Source: Rhodopirellula sp. SM50 (GTDB taxonomy: Bacteria; Planctomycetota; Planctomycetia; Pirellulales; Pirellulaceae). From it: a DNA stretch of 64,000 nt. Below, in pieces: positions 44,455 through 53,313 of this stretch; the stretch's first letter is position 1; every line of letters starts with the position of its first letter. Location of the stretch: assembly GCF_002289565.1 (NCBI RefSeq), contig NZ_NTFY01000075.1:22386-86385 (forward strand), in the 5' to 3' direction. The position numbers and the translations under genes were made by a program. The notes beneath the pieces were generated by a model, which was given only the letters and a program-made list of their open reading frames with translations, was not told where the DNA came from and did no database searches.

Positions 44455-44895
44455 CTAAATGGAGGCGGCGGCCGTGTAGTACACACCGAGCGTGCCCACG
44501 AATCCAATCGGACAACCAATCCACAAGGGTCGCCATGCATGAAACCGACGCGATCCCAATAAGTAGGCCATCACCTCCATCACGAACGGCACCAATCCGA
44601 CGGAGGCGTACAACCAGTAGCTGGGGCCTTCGCCTCCGAACGGCAAATACGCCCCTTCGAGATAGAGGTAAAAGAGGAAGTATCCGATGGGGGCCAGGAT
44701 CGGGTAGAGAAACCACAATGGCTCATGGCCCCCCATATTCATTTCTACTGGAGTGAGTGCAACGCAAGCGATCACTCCGAGGAGATAGGCTCCGAGATAT
44801 TTCAGGGTCTCACGGATCAAGGCCCCCGCAGAAATACCATTTGGCTTCCGAGGTTCAGCTTCGACATCCGTTGGCAAATAAGGATTTTCCGCCAT
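44455..44895 (-). CDS. Small four-helix membrane protein with NPYxxT N-terminus
   Basis: The ATG at 44895 (MAENPYLPTDVEAEPRKPNG) is preferred; the frame extends to 45096 without good reason. The product has 146 residues with four predicted membrane helices (LGAYLLGVIACVALTPV, LWFLYPILAPIGYFLFYLYL, YWLYASVGLVPFVMEVMAYL, WIGCPIGFVGTLGVYYTA). The N-terminal NPY-x-x-(P/T) motif is frequent in short Planctomycete membrane proteins. No function is assigned. It converges on the ankyrin ORF with a gap of nine bases. Confidence 0.7.
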   Translation of the reverse strand: MAENPYLPTDVEAEPRKPNGISAGALIRETLKYLGAYLLGVIACVALTPVEMNMGGHEPLWFLYPILAPIGYFLFYLYLEGAYLPFGGEGPSYWLYASVGLVPFVMEVMAYLLGSRRFHAWRPLWIGCPIGFVGTLGVYYTAAASI

Positions 44896-45366
44896 GCTGT
44901 TGGAACTAAGATATTTGACCGAATTGACCATCAGGTCAAACGGGAACCGCTCCCGGCCGAGGTCCCCATCAGTGTATCCGCAGCGGCCCGCGATCGGGCC
45001 CTTTTCTTTACCGTTCGGTGGGGGAGAAGCAGCGATGTTGGTGCCGGAGTGGGGGGGCCGGCCGCTGGCGGGTTCAAGACGCTTTACCTGGTGCATCGAA
45101 TTCGCGTTGCAGCAAGCGATTGGGGGTTACAATGAGAGGATCGCTGAACTTGAAGACTTGTCGATTGAATGAGCCGTGATCGCGTAAGCGGCCGAGTCTG
45201 CTGCATTGCCAGAGACCTTACCGGCCAGCGGCTCACCATTGAATCGATGATTCACACGAAATCAACAGGCCGTTGAAGCGCGCGATTGCGAGTGGAAAGA
45301 TGACAATAGTCCGCAGTGCTTGAGACCTGCCTGCAAATCCCGGCAGCAACGCTATTTTGGGTTCCT
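44896..45366. other. Divergent intergenic region before sigma factor 3
   Basis: The gap lies between the minus-strand membrane protein and the plus-strand sigma gene, so it should hold both promoters. A GC-rich hairpin (GGCCCG-CGAT-CGGGCC, 44985-45000) followed by CTTTTCTTT resembles an intrinsic terminator on the plus strand, but no plus-strand gene ends nearby. Nothing else is recognised. Confidence 0.4.
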
Positions 45367-45978
45367 ATGAAGGAGACGTCGCTCAGTTTGCTTGATCACC
45401 TCCGACGTTCTCCCGAATCGGAAAGCTGGGATCGTCTCACCAAAATCTATGCGCCATTGATCCGCGCATGGCTGCGGAAGTACGACGTCCAAGACAGTGA
45501 CGCAGATGATTTGGTGCAGGAGGTGTTGCTGGCCGTCGCGAAGGATCTCGACAAATTCGAACACGCTGGGCAGCCAGGCGCTTTTCGCGGGTGGCTGAAA
45601 GCGATCCTGGTCAACCGGCTGCGGAAGTTCTGGCGGTCTCGCGATCGTCGTCCACAAGCACGAGGCGACTCGGAAATCGACGCTCGATTGGCACAACTGG
45701 ACGATCCGGCCAGCGAAATGAGCCAGATCTGGAATCGTGAGCACGACCAGTATGTGCTGCGCCAGCTCCTCGCGCTCGCTGAGCCCCATTTCGAGCCCGT
45801 CACCTGGAAGGCGTTCTGTCGCGTGGCGTTGGAGGGCGCGAAACCGCACGTTGTCGCCGCGGAAATGGGAATTTCCCTGAATGCGGTCTGCCTCGCTAAG
45901 TCCCGTATTACGCGGAGGTTGCGGCAAGAGTCGGAAGGACTGATCGAGTCTTCTTCTGGATTTTTCGCGAAGAGCTGA
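45367..45978 (+). CDS. ECF RNA polymerase sigma factor (module 3)
   Basis: The ATG at 45367 (MKETSLSLLDHLRRSPESES) gives 203 residues. Region 2 shows WDRLTKIYAPLIRAWLRKYD, DADDLVQEVLLAVAKDLDKF and FRGWLKAILVNRLRKFWRSR; region 4 shows HVVAAEMGISLNAVCLAKSR. It belongs to a different ECF branch from the two sigma factors at 16 kb (no LQATALVHEAY signature). The kinase gene starts 119 bases downstream on the same strand. Its zinc-binding N-terminus resembles anti-sigma factors, making a sigma/kinase regulatory pair likely. Confidence 0.92.
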   Translation: MKETSLSLLDHLRRSPESESWDRLTKIYAPLIRAWLRKYDVQDSDADDLVQEVLLAVAKDLDKFEHAGQPGAFRGWLKAILVNRLRKFWRSRDRRPQARGDSEIDARLAQLDDPASEMSQIWNREHDQYVLRQLLALAEPHFEPVTWKAFCRVALEGAKPHVVAAEMGISLNAVCLAKSRITRRLRQESEGLIESSSGFFAKS

Positions 45979-46097
45979 CAAGAAACCGTGTGAACGGGTC
46001 TTGGTAGTTGGAAGCGAGTCACTGGACCGCATCCGGTGCCCAGAAACGCTTGCCAAATTGGTGCGACTTCAACAGATCTGTCTTGCAAGAGCTATCC

Positions 46098-49000
46098 ATG
46101 CCCAAACTTACCGCCCACCCGAGCCGAGAAGAACTGAGTGCCTACAGCCTGGGGCAGTTGCCAGAAGAACGAGCGGTCGCCATCGATACTCACATCAACG
46201 AATGTGAGCCTTGCTGCGAGACCATCGTTGAATTGTCATCCGAGGATACGTTTGCATGCCTGTTGCAGGAAGCCGGGCGATTGCCAACGGATCTAACGGC
46301 TGATAGCGAAGCCTCGACCGCCAAATCGTCTTCGACTTCTGAAGGCATTCCTGGGCCTCTGGCCGAACATCCTCGCTACGAGATCGTCAGGCTGATTGGC
46401 AAAGGCGGAATGGGCGATGTCTACGAGGCCAGGCACCGCATGATGGAACGGACGGTGGCGCTGAAAGTCATCAAGCAGGAACTGATGCGCAAACCGGAAG
46501 CGGTGAATCGCTTTCATCGCGAAGTCAAGGCCGCCGCTCAATTGGCTCACCCCAACGTTGTCACGGCGTACGACGCCGAGCAGGCCGGCGACATGCACTA
46601 CATGGTGATGGAGTTTGTCGACGGAGTTGACTTATCGCAGATGGTCAAAGACCGAGGCGCTTTGCCGGTCGCCGACGCCTGTGCCTACATCTGTCAGGCT
46701 GCCATTGGGCTCCAACACGCGCACGAGCGCGGCATGGTGCATCGCGACATCAAGCCCCACAACCTGATGGTCACGTCGGACGGAACGGTCAAGATTCTCG
46801 ACTTCGGTCTCGCTTCGCTCGCGCCGGAAGCGATCGGAGACGCCGACACAATTGAAGCTCGCGGCGATCTGACAGCGGCCGGTGCGATCATGGGTACGCC
46901 CGATTTTATCTCACCCGAACAGGCCGAAGACGCTCGCAGCGCCGACATCCGCAGCGACATCTATAGCCTGGGCAGCACTCTCTACTTCTTGTTGTCAGGT
47001 CGCCCGCCGTTTCACGATGGCAGCGTTTTGACCAAGCTCAAAAGCCATGCGACGGAAGAACCCGTTGCGCTCGAATCCCTGCGGGACGATGTGCCTGAAG
47101 AACTGACTTCGGTGGTTGCTCGCATGACGGCCAAGAACCCGGACGACCGTTTCCAGACACCAGCCGAAGTTGCCGCGACATTGAGCCAGTTCGTCGAAAC
47201 CGGCAAAGCAACGTCAGCAGAGGAGCCGCAAACTGCGAAATCCAAAGGCTTCGGAAAGTTTCTAATTGGCGCCAGTCTGCTGGGTATCGCGGCACTTCTG
47301 ATCGTTCTGAACTGGCAGGAATCAGTGGCCAGCAAATTGGCCAGAATGAAAGCGCCGGTTGCGCTCACAAGCGAACCGCCGGAAAACAAGGTCCACGTCT
47401 TGCTGTACACAGTGGAGGCCGAAGCTCTCGGCGGCCATCCCGCAGCCATTTGTGATATTGGGAACTGTCGAATCGCCGTCGTTAATCAGGACATCTCAAG
47501 GACACGTGACTTTTCCGAAGGCATGAACCTTGTGGTCTCAGGCCCCGAACGCACACGCCAACGCGCGATCGACTCGTCGAAGGGCGAATACTTCACAAGC
47601 ATTTACAACGACAGTGAAGCGAAGTGTCGATTTCACAATTTCAACTTCACTCTGACGAAAAAGATGATTAGCTTTGGCACGACCGGGACCTTCTGGGACA
47701 ATCCGGCTTCGCCCGGAATGCTGATCATGGTTGATGCCGATACCGGGGACGTGATCACGCAGCCGATGAAGCCAAAGTCGGAACGTGTCTTCCTCACGAA
47801 CCAGCATCGCGAGTATCCACCAACGAGACTGCGGCCAGAAACGCACACTTCCGCAAAGCATCCGACGACTGCCACAACATCAATCAGCAAGCCCGAACTC
47901 AAAATCACCGGCAAGACGGTCAACAAGGGCACGGCTGGACTGCCGAGTCTGTACGACTGGGACTTCAAGGGCCGTGACGTCGGTGATCTGAAGGTGCGAT
48001 TACTGCTCGCTCAGAACGGAAAGACCGAAGTCATGCAGGAATTTGATTTCGAAGAGCTGCCGGCTGAGTTCGCAGGCAAGGTTCGGCTGCAAGTCAATGA
48101 TGCTGCGACCGGCGCGGACCGTAAGCGAAGGGTGAACGCGATTCTTTACGTCGAATCTCCAGTGCCCTCGCGTAGCACAACCACAAATGAAGACAAGGCA
48201 CTCTCGATCGACGTCGAAGCTCCCTTCAGTAACAAACTTGAACGAGCCGATCTGGCACCAATCACCCCCGGGGAAACAGAATCGCTACTGGTCTTGAGCT
48301 ACTGGAAAGGGGACATGACCCACGACCTCTCGATGGAGTCGATGACCGAGGCGACAGAGGGCGGCAATGCCACCTTCCTGTTTGTCACGCTTGACTGGTC
48401 ACCCGCGAGTCCGGAACTCGCAGAGCTGCAAGGAGAATGGGAAACTGAGTCTCTCACTGAAGGCGGAAAACAACAGCTTGCCACCGAAAACGGCTTTGGC
48501 GGCCTCCTGCTCCAGATCAAGGGCAACAGGTTTGTCATCAAGGAAAGGACGCCTACCGGTGGTATCTCCGACGTTGACACCGGTCGGATCGAGATCGATA
48601 GCACAACGACGCCCAAGACAATTGACTTCGTTGGCCGCGACAAACCCAATCAACGATCTCTCGGCATCTACGAGTTCGAGGATGGTGTGCTGCGAATCTG
48701 CCTTGTCGAACAAGGCGGGACCGATGCCCCGGCGGGGGAACGCATCCCCGACACGAAACCCTTGAAACGTCCCACGACGTTTGATTCCCCAGCTGGCATC
48801 AACGTTATGTTGATGGAATTCCGGCGGACGTCGGATAACACCCGTAAGGTTGTAACGCGACGGGCGGACGTTCTGGGCATGGGCAAGGTGGTATCCTTCG
48901 TTCCGCAGGAGAGCGATGAATTCGCCACGATCGATCTAAATAAATCGGAACTGGCAGTTGAGCTATGGGTGTCGGACGATGATGCGACGCTCGTGCAGGA

Positions 49001-50198
49001 GGGTGACCGTGTTCGACTGGAGTTTGAAGGCTGGCCAGCCGCGGAACCCGCTGACTTTTTCGGAGGTAAGGTGATCAGCCTCGATCCCACGGCTGACGGC
49101 GCAGGAATGTTTCGCGTTCTCATCAAAGGAGGTGACAGCGAGTCATGGCCGGATAAACGGTATCTTCGGCCCGGTGTGCGTGCAAATGGCTGGATCTTCA
49201 TTGCAGCTCAGAATCCTGCTCAACAATCCGAAGCCCGGTCGTCTAAGCCGACGTTAGAAGAAGAAGCTTCGGCGCCAGCGGGCGACGTTCCAGCGAAGGA
49301 GAATGACATTCCCAACATTCAAGGCACCTGGCAGGTGACTTACTCTGAAGACGGCGGCAGAATCGCTCCGCAGGAGATGCTGAAAGAAATTCGCTTTGTG
49401 ATTGACGAGCAAAATTTGACCACTGAAATTGGCGGACGGAAGAGCGTTTCGACGTACAAACTCGATCCGTCGACAAATCCCAAATCCATCGATCTCACCG
49501 AGAACGGTCGCACGAAGCAAGCCATCTACGATCTGGTGGGCGACACACTACGAATCTGCATCGCCGAAAGCGGCGAGCAGCGTCCAACAGCCTTCGACTC
49601 CCAACCGAACTCAGCCAATGACATTGTCCTGATACTCAAACGCGTGAAACCAGACAATGTTTCCGCAGACGGGACCGACGACCAAAAACACAATGGTCCA
49701 CTGTCGGAGGAACTCGCTCGCTCATTAATCCCAACGGCGTCGTCGATCAGCAATGAAGACTTCCAGAAGTTGCAGACAAATCCTGCAGCCCAATCCATCA
49801 AGAATAAGTCGCTGTCATTGGTATTGATGACTCTCGACATTCGCGATCAATCACCCGAAGCCGCCAATGACTTCAGATTTCTCGTTGAGGGGTATCCGAA
49901 GCCGAGCGAGATCGCTGCTGCGATGTCCCGAAGCCGCTCGATAGGCTATTTCAGCATCATCCAGCCCGGATACATCACGGAGTGCAAAATCACAAATTCG
50001 ACAGACGAGATTGCACAAGGCAAAGTCACGTTTAATGCTCCGAAACTCTACATCGGATCAGTAACATTCGAAGCCCGAAAGCACGAAGGGACATGGCGGA
50101 TCGAAAAGTTTCATCTGCCCTCGCACAAAATCTCTATCGAGCTTGGCGAAGATGGAAACTGGCATCCCAAAGGGAAACGTCTTCTTCATGCTGATTGA
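46098..50198 (+). CDS. Zinc-finger Ser/Thr kinase with TIGR03067 and HlyD-like extracytoplasmic parts (module 3)
   Basis: The ATG at 46098 (MPKLTAHPSREELSAYSLGQ) gives 1366 residues. His32-x3-Cys36-x2-Cys39 (HINECEPC) is the zinc-binding pattern of anti-sigma (zf-HC2-like) domains. The kinase carries GKGGMG (101-106), VALK Lys123, HRDIKPHN (215-222), DFG (235-237) and SPEQ. One membrane helix is at about 387-405. The outer part has an unassigned region (410-770), a lipocalin-like TIGR03067 domain (about 775-909; LQGEWETESL), a segment resembling the barrel of HlyD-type membrane-fusion proteins (about 914-1036; VQEGDRVRLEFEGWPA), a second TIGR03067 domain (about 1073-1187; IQGTWQVTYS) and an unassigned end. 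It probably partners the sigma factor just upstream. Confidence 0.92.
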   Translation: MPKLTAHPSREELSAYSLGQLPEERAVAIDTHINECEPCCETIVELSSEDTFACLLQEAGRLPTDLTADSEASTAKSSSTSEGIPGPLAEHPRYEIVRLIGKGGMGDVYEARHRMMERTVALKVIKQELMRKPEAVNRFHREVKAAAQLAHPNVVTAYDAEQAGDMHYMVMEFVDGVDLSQMVKDRGALPVADACAYICQAAIGLQHAHERGMVHRDIKPHNLMVTSDGTVKILDFGLASLAPEAIGDADTIEARGDLTAAGAIMGTPDFISPEQAEDARSADIRSDIYSLGSTLYFLLSGRPPFHDGSVLTKLKSHATEEPVALESLRDDVPEELTSVVARMTAKNPDDRFQTPAEVAATLSQFVETGKATSAEEPQTAKSKGFGKFLIGASLLGIAALLIVLNWQESVASKLARMKAPVALTSEPPENKVHVLLYTVEAEALGGHPAAICDIGNCRIAVVNQDISRTRDFSEGMNLVVSGPERTRQRAIDSSKGEYFTSIYNDSEAKCRFHNFNFTLTKKMISFGTTGTFWDNPASPGMLIMVDADTGDVITQPMKPKSERVFLTNQHREYPPTRLRPETHTSAKHPTTATTSISKPELKITGKTVNKGTAGLPSLYDWDFKGRDVGDLKVRLLLAQNGKTEVMQEFDFEELPAEFAGKVRLQVNDAATGADRKRRVNAILYVESPVPSRSTTTNEDKALSIDVEAPFSNKLERADLAPITPGETESLLVLSYWKGDMTHDLSMESMTEATEGGNATFLFVTLDWSPASPELAELQGEWETESLTEGGKQQLATENGFGGLLLQIKGNRFVIKERTPTGGISDVDTGRIEIDSTTTPKTIDFVGRDKPNQRSLGIYEFEDGVLRICLVEQGGTDAPAGERIPDTKPLKRPTTFDSPAGINVMLMEFRRTSDNTRKVVTRRADVLGMGKVVSFVPQESDEFATIDLNKSELAVELWVSDDDATLVQEGDRVRLEFEGWPAAEPADFFGGKVISLDPTADGAGMFRVLIKGGDSESWPDKRYLRPGVRANGWIFIAAQNPAQQSEARSSKPTLEEEASAPAGDVPAKENDIPNIQGTWQVTYSEDGGRIAPQEMLKEIRFVIDEQNLTTEIGGRKSVSTYKLDPSTNPKSIDLTENGRTKQAIYDLVGDTLRICIAESGEQRPTAFDSQPNSANDIVLILKRVKPDNVSADGTDDQKHNGPLSEELARSLIPTASSISNEDFQKLQTNPAAQSIKNKSLSLVLMTLDIRDQSPEAANDFRFLVEGYPKPSEIAAAMSRSRSIGYFSIIQPGYITECKITNSTDEIAQGKVTFNAPKLYIGSVTFEARKHEGTWRIEKFHLPSHKISIELGEDGNWHPKGKRLLHAD

Positions 50199-50287
50199 CT
50201 AAATGCCATCAATCACCCAACGGGAGCATCTAAACGATTGTTCGCTTGTTGAATACTTGATTCATACAAATACAACCGAGACCAGAT

Positions 50288-50855
50288 ATGACACGACCAT
50301 TGACACTATTTACTGCAATGCTGTTCTTCACCCTCGCCGGCTGTGGGAACTCGAATACACCCGCTGACAGTGCCGGCCAGGCACAGCGTGAATTGAGCTC
50401 AGGCACTGCGGGAGCTCCGGACAGTGCCCGGACGGAAACTGAAACCACTGAATCTACTGGTACGGGTGCGATCGAAAGTGCGGCTCTAAAGCAAGAAATG
50501 GTCGAGGTCACATTTGAGCTAATGAAGAAACAGCAGCCCAGCACTGAACTCGATGCTGTCCGCACACAAGTTGAAGCTGCAATTGTCCAGGTCCGTAAAG
50601 AAGTTCCTGAATTTTTTAATGGTCTCCGCGGAAGACGAAAAGAAGCTTGGGGCTGGCACTCCAATTGAAGGCGTTGATAAGAGAATTGCCGATGCGGAAG
50701 CGTTCCTCAACGAGTACGGGATTCAATTGAGCGGTCTCGTTCAATCATTGCTTCCACAACACAAAGCTGGGGATCTCAACCCGGTTCGCACGGAATTATT
50801 CGCTCATTTGATTGTCGCCGACATGAAGAAGGCGGCAGCCGCACTGACCAATTAG
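50288..50855 (+). pseudogene. Lipoprotein gene with a T-run frameshift
   Basis: The ATG at 50288 opens a lipoprotein (LTLFTAMLFFTLAGCGNSNT; lipobox LAGC) that runs to FELMKKQQPSTELDAVRTQV and KEVPEFF, then goes out of frame and ends at 50668. The overlapping +1 frame continues with MVSAEDEKKLGAGTPIEGVD to the TAG at 50855. The switch falls at a run of six T (50612-50617); five T would give a continuous protein of about 188 residues (EFLMVSAEDEKK). It is either a recent mutation, a slippage-regulated gene or a sequence error. The gene follows kinase 3 by 90 bases. Confidence 0.75.
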
Positions 50856-50856
50856 C

Positions 50857-51163
50857 GGCTGAGAGACAGCGCACTGGGCATCCCCTCCGCGGATGGCAGG
50901 CCAGGTTTGGGAGATTGATTGACCAAGTGACCGTCACACGGGATGAAGATGCTGAACTGCGATTCGAGAAATGAAATGACAAATTGCTGCAATCCAGAGC
51001 AGTCCTCCATGAAGACGTGGCATTCTGGGGCGGCAAGTCCAAAGAGTTGCTTGATGAACTCGACAGGCAACCCAAGAAAGCATGTCACCAGACGACTTCG
51101 GATCGTGAAGAAGACGTCAGTGTTCGCGAAGACGACAACCCCTACCAACCGCCGGCGACGTGA
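50857..51163 (+). pseudogene. Stop-interrupted coding remnant
   Basis: One frame reads RLIDQVTVTRDEDAELRFEK, TGA (50972-50974), then NDKLLQSRAVLHEDVAFWGG, KSKELLDELDRQ and finally EDDNPYQPPAT before TGA at 51161. Both sides of the stop look like genuine protein, and the NPYQPP end is a recurrent Planctomycete motif, so a single gene broken by a nonsense mutation (and without a visible start) is likely. The rest of the stretch up to 51336 is empty. Confidence 0.45.
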
Positions 51164-51336
51164 AGCGTTGCAGTTCGACGGTGACAGGTATACGCTGGCG
51201 AAATTAGGTGGCACCCTCGTCAGTCGAAGCCCGTCAATTCAACGCCCAACCAACAAGCCCTCGAAACCACAGCTGTCGCACGCGAGATTGCGGCTGGCAC
51301 TCAAAACGTCATACAAAAACGGATCGCACGACAATC

Positions 51337-51765
51337 ATGAATCGATTCTCTCTCTTAGCGTTGACCACACTCCTTTTGGTTGGTTGCGACCGGGCTGACT
51401 TCAGGAATGGTAATAGCCCCGGCGAACTGGAAGTTATCGACGATGCCAAAGTTTACCACCTCGCGGATGGTGTATTTATTGAGCAAAGTAGGAATGGGAA
51501 CAATGTCTATTACCTGATCGAGTCCACCGTGGCGGACTATGAGCTCAAAGCGGAGGGCTTGGATATTGAACTGGATGGCGAAAAGGCGGGAACGTATTCT
51601 ACCTCGCCGGCGCCTGAAGGTTATGTTGCCGCCTGGATCACAGTAGTTCCTGGCGACGGCCCGGAGGTTACGAGGTTTCATATTAATGTCGCGACACTTG
51701 CGGAGTTGCTTCAAAACCTTACCGCCGCAATGACGGTTCAGGATATCTACAATCTCAAGCAGTAG
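51337..51765 (+). CDS. Small lipoprotein, unknown function
   Basis: The ATG at 51337 gives 142 residues with a clear lipoprotein signal (FSLLALTTLLLVGCDRADF). The mature part is beta-rich (AKVYHLADGVFIEQSRNGNN, VYYLIESTVADYELKAEGLD) and has no domain I recognise. It is intact, in contrast to the two preceding damaged genes, and ends 134 bases before a converging small membrane protein. Confidence 0.7.
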   Translation: MNRFSLLALTTLLLVGCDRADFRNGNSPGELEVIDDAKVYHLADGVFIEQSRNGNNVYYLIESTVADYELKAEGLDIELDGEKAGTYSTSPAPEGYVAAWITVVPGDGPEVTRFHINVATLAELLQNLTAAMTVQDIYNLKQ

Positions 51766-51899
51766 ATGTCGAACAAAGCAGTGGAGACAACCGGTGACCC
51801 GTTGCGCAGTCAAAAGATGCTCCATTCCTCGATCGTCTGTGCTGCATCACTGCCGCATCCCGGTCAGCGATGCTTCACTTCTTCACGTTCCTTTAATGG

Positions 51900-52190
51900 C
51901 TAGACCGTTGCGTAGTTCCCGGCGTTCACGTACAGAACGAACACTGCCAGGAAAGCAAACAGAGAAAGTGACGAATAAACGTGCAACCAGCCAGCGCTTC
52001 TCTTCCTTCGTGCGATCTGGTAAACACCGTACCCCAGTTGCATGATGGCGATCGCAGGCAGAACCAGGAGGCACCCGATCATGCACGGCACATAGAAGAC
52101 GAAAAGACCTCCGCCACCATCATAAAAGTCGCTGATTGACAGATGATAGAGCGCGAACGTCACAAGGTAGAGCGAAGTCGGCCAGAACAC
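51900..52190 (-). CDS. Small membrane protein, start uncertain
   Basis: The product has 96 residues from a GTG at 52190, with three hydrophobic segments (LYLVTFALYHLSI, FVFYVPCMIGCLLVLPAIAI, YSSLSLFAFLAVFVLYV). The frame stays open upstream for about 46 codons with protein-like sequence (CKTPNQVERGGPTKTSLEDS, SRKPRVSLKAIRVFW) but has no ATG, GTG or TTG start there, up to a TAA near 52335. Either translation starts at the GTG or the gene has lost its original 5' end. Confidence 0.6.
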   Translation of the reverse strand: MFWPTSLYLVTFALYHLSISDFYDGGGGLFVFYVPCMIGCLLVLPAIAIMQLGYGVYQIARRKRSAGWLHVYSSLSLFAFLAVFVLYVNAGNYATV

Positions 52191-52365
52191 TCGAATCGCT
52201 TTGAGGGAGACCCTTGGTTTGCGGCTGGAATCTTCTAGGCTCGTCTTGGTGGGGCCCCCTCGCTCGACTTGGTTCGGAGTTTTGCAAGGATCAGCCAGGT
52301 ACTTACGCGTTTGATCGAGTCCAAGAGTTCGTTAGCAGCGGGATCTAAACGCACACCTCACGACG

Positions 52366-52785
52366 CTAAACGGCATCGGTTCGCGATCGCGACCTGAAGA
52401 TCAGGCTTGCGACCGAGGCGCCTATCATGCCGCCAACGATCGCCGCACCAAAATAGGCAATTCCAATCAAACCGGCGATCCGTCGCGAGGTATCATCCGT
52501 CAGACTTCCAGTCAGGTCTATCAATGCCAGGAGCGACGCAGAAGCCAGGACGGCACCCACAGCGGCCCCAATCAAGCAGCGTGCTCCAAACTTCAACACG
52601 ATCAGACACAGGATCACCATGGGAATTCCCAATTGGATCCAGCTCATCAGGTCGTGCCATTGGATGACTGCAAAGGCAGGAGCCATCGATGCCGTCAGCG
52701 CGAGCAGACCGGTGATCGTAAATTGCGGCTGCGGTTTCAATGGTGTCTCGATCTTTATGTGAAACGCCTTCCCGTGAGTTGGCAC
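52366..52785 (-). CDS. Membrane protein, unknown function
   Basis: The coding part is the C-terminal portion of a longer frame; the GTG at 52785 is my best start (140 residues) because the preceding gene ends at 52797. It shows four to five hydrophobic helices (FTITGLLALTASMAPAFAVI, SWIQLGIPMVILCLIVLKFG, LIGAAVGAVLASASLLALID, LIGIAYFGAAIVGGMIGASV). No family is recognised. It probably forms an operon with the zinc-ribbon-like membrane protein directly upstream. Confidence 0.6.
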   Translation of the reverse strand: MPTHGKAFHIKIETPLKPQPQFTITGLLALTASMAPAFAVIQWHDLMSWIQLGIPMVILCLIVLKFGARCLIGAAVGAVLASASLLALIDLTGSLTDDTSRRIAGLIGIAYFGAAIVGGMIGASVASLIFRSRSRTDAV

Positions 52786-52796
52786 CAAGCTCAAAA

Positions 52797-53066
52797 TCAA
52801 AGCTGCTCGCCGAAGTTCGGGCAAGTGTTGTGCACCCGAAAAGACTTCATGCGGACCCGTTGTCCACAGGCCGGACAGGGACGTCCCTCGCCTTTGAGAT
52901 TCCACACGATCTCTTCGATGACGTACGCACAGCCCACGGTCCAAGCAATCACCAACCCGACATACCAGGGAACGGTTCCCTTGACGAAATTCTGCAAACA
53001 GCCGTACGCGAATGCAAGCAGGATCGGCGCGACAGCGTGTTTCCTTTTGCGATATCGCAACCACAT
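52797..53066 (-). CDS. Membrane protein with C-terminal zinc-ribbon-like motif
   Basis: The ATG at 53066 gives 89 residues. Two membrane helices (AVAPILLAFAYGCLQNF and WYVGLVIAWTVGCAYVIEEI) are followed by CPACGQRVRMKSFRVHNTCP, a half-ribbon of CxxC...C type that lacks the second Cys of the usual CxxC pair (CPNFG). A direct 20-base tandem repeat stands immediately upstream of the start. The function is unknown; a membrane-tethered zinc protein is a guess. Confidence 0.65.
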   Translation of the reverse strand: MWLRYRKRKHAVAPILLAFAYGCLQNFVKGTVPWYVGLVIAWTVGCAYVIEEIVWNLKGEGRPCPACGQRVRMKSFRVHNTCPNFGEQL

Positions 53067-53067
53067 A

Positions 53068-53107
53068 TTCTTAACTTCGTCTTAACGTTCTTAACTTCGC
53101 CTTAACC
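53068..53107. repeat. 20-bp tandem repeat upstream of a start codon
   Basis: TTCTTAACTTCGTCTTAACG (53068-53087) is followed by a copy with two differences (53088-53107). Read on the minus strand it places four GTTAAG hexamers in the leader of the gene starting at 53066. Such phased repeats could be operator sites. The rest of 53108-53313 is empty. Confidence 0.75.
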
Positions 53108-53313
53108 TTGCTCCGAGATGAAGCAGAGAAGCGGCGGGCTTTCCGGATAGTGCGTTGAATTGTACGAAGTAATCGGTAGTCTAGATCCAGTATCCAGAAC
53201 CGATTTCATTCATCCCGTCAAGCAGTTTAGTATTCTGGTGTCCGGCGATTGCGCGCCTCGCAACCTGCGGCAATGGGCCATACCCCAACGTCATCTTTGC
53301 TTTGGAGTTCTTG

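Noticed and set aside
44985..45009. Intrinsic terminator-like hairpin with a T-rich tail
   Set aside because: The hairpin is good but no plus-strand gene ends close to it, and it lies in a promoter gap; kept only as a note.
44896..45096. N-terminal extension of the four-helix membrane protein
   Set aside because: The extension is Pro/Gly-rich non-coding-like sequence, whereas MAENPYLPT at 44895 is a typical family start.
52786..53064. N-terminal half of the long frame 52366-53064
   Set aside because: It overlaps the better supported membrane/zinc-ribbon gene (52797-53066) in another frame and is Arg/Cys-rich shadow sequence.
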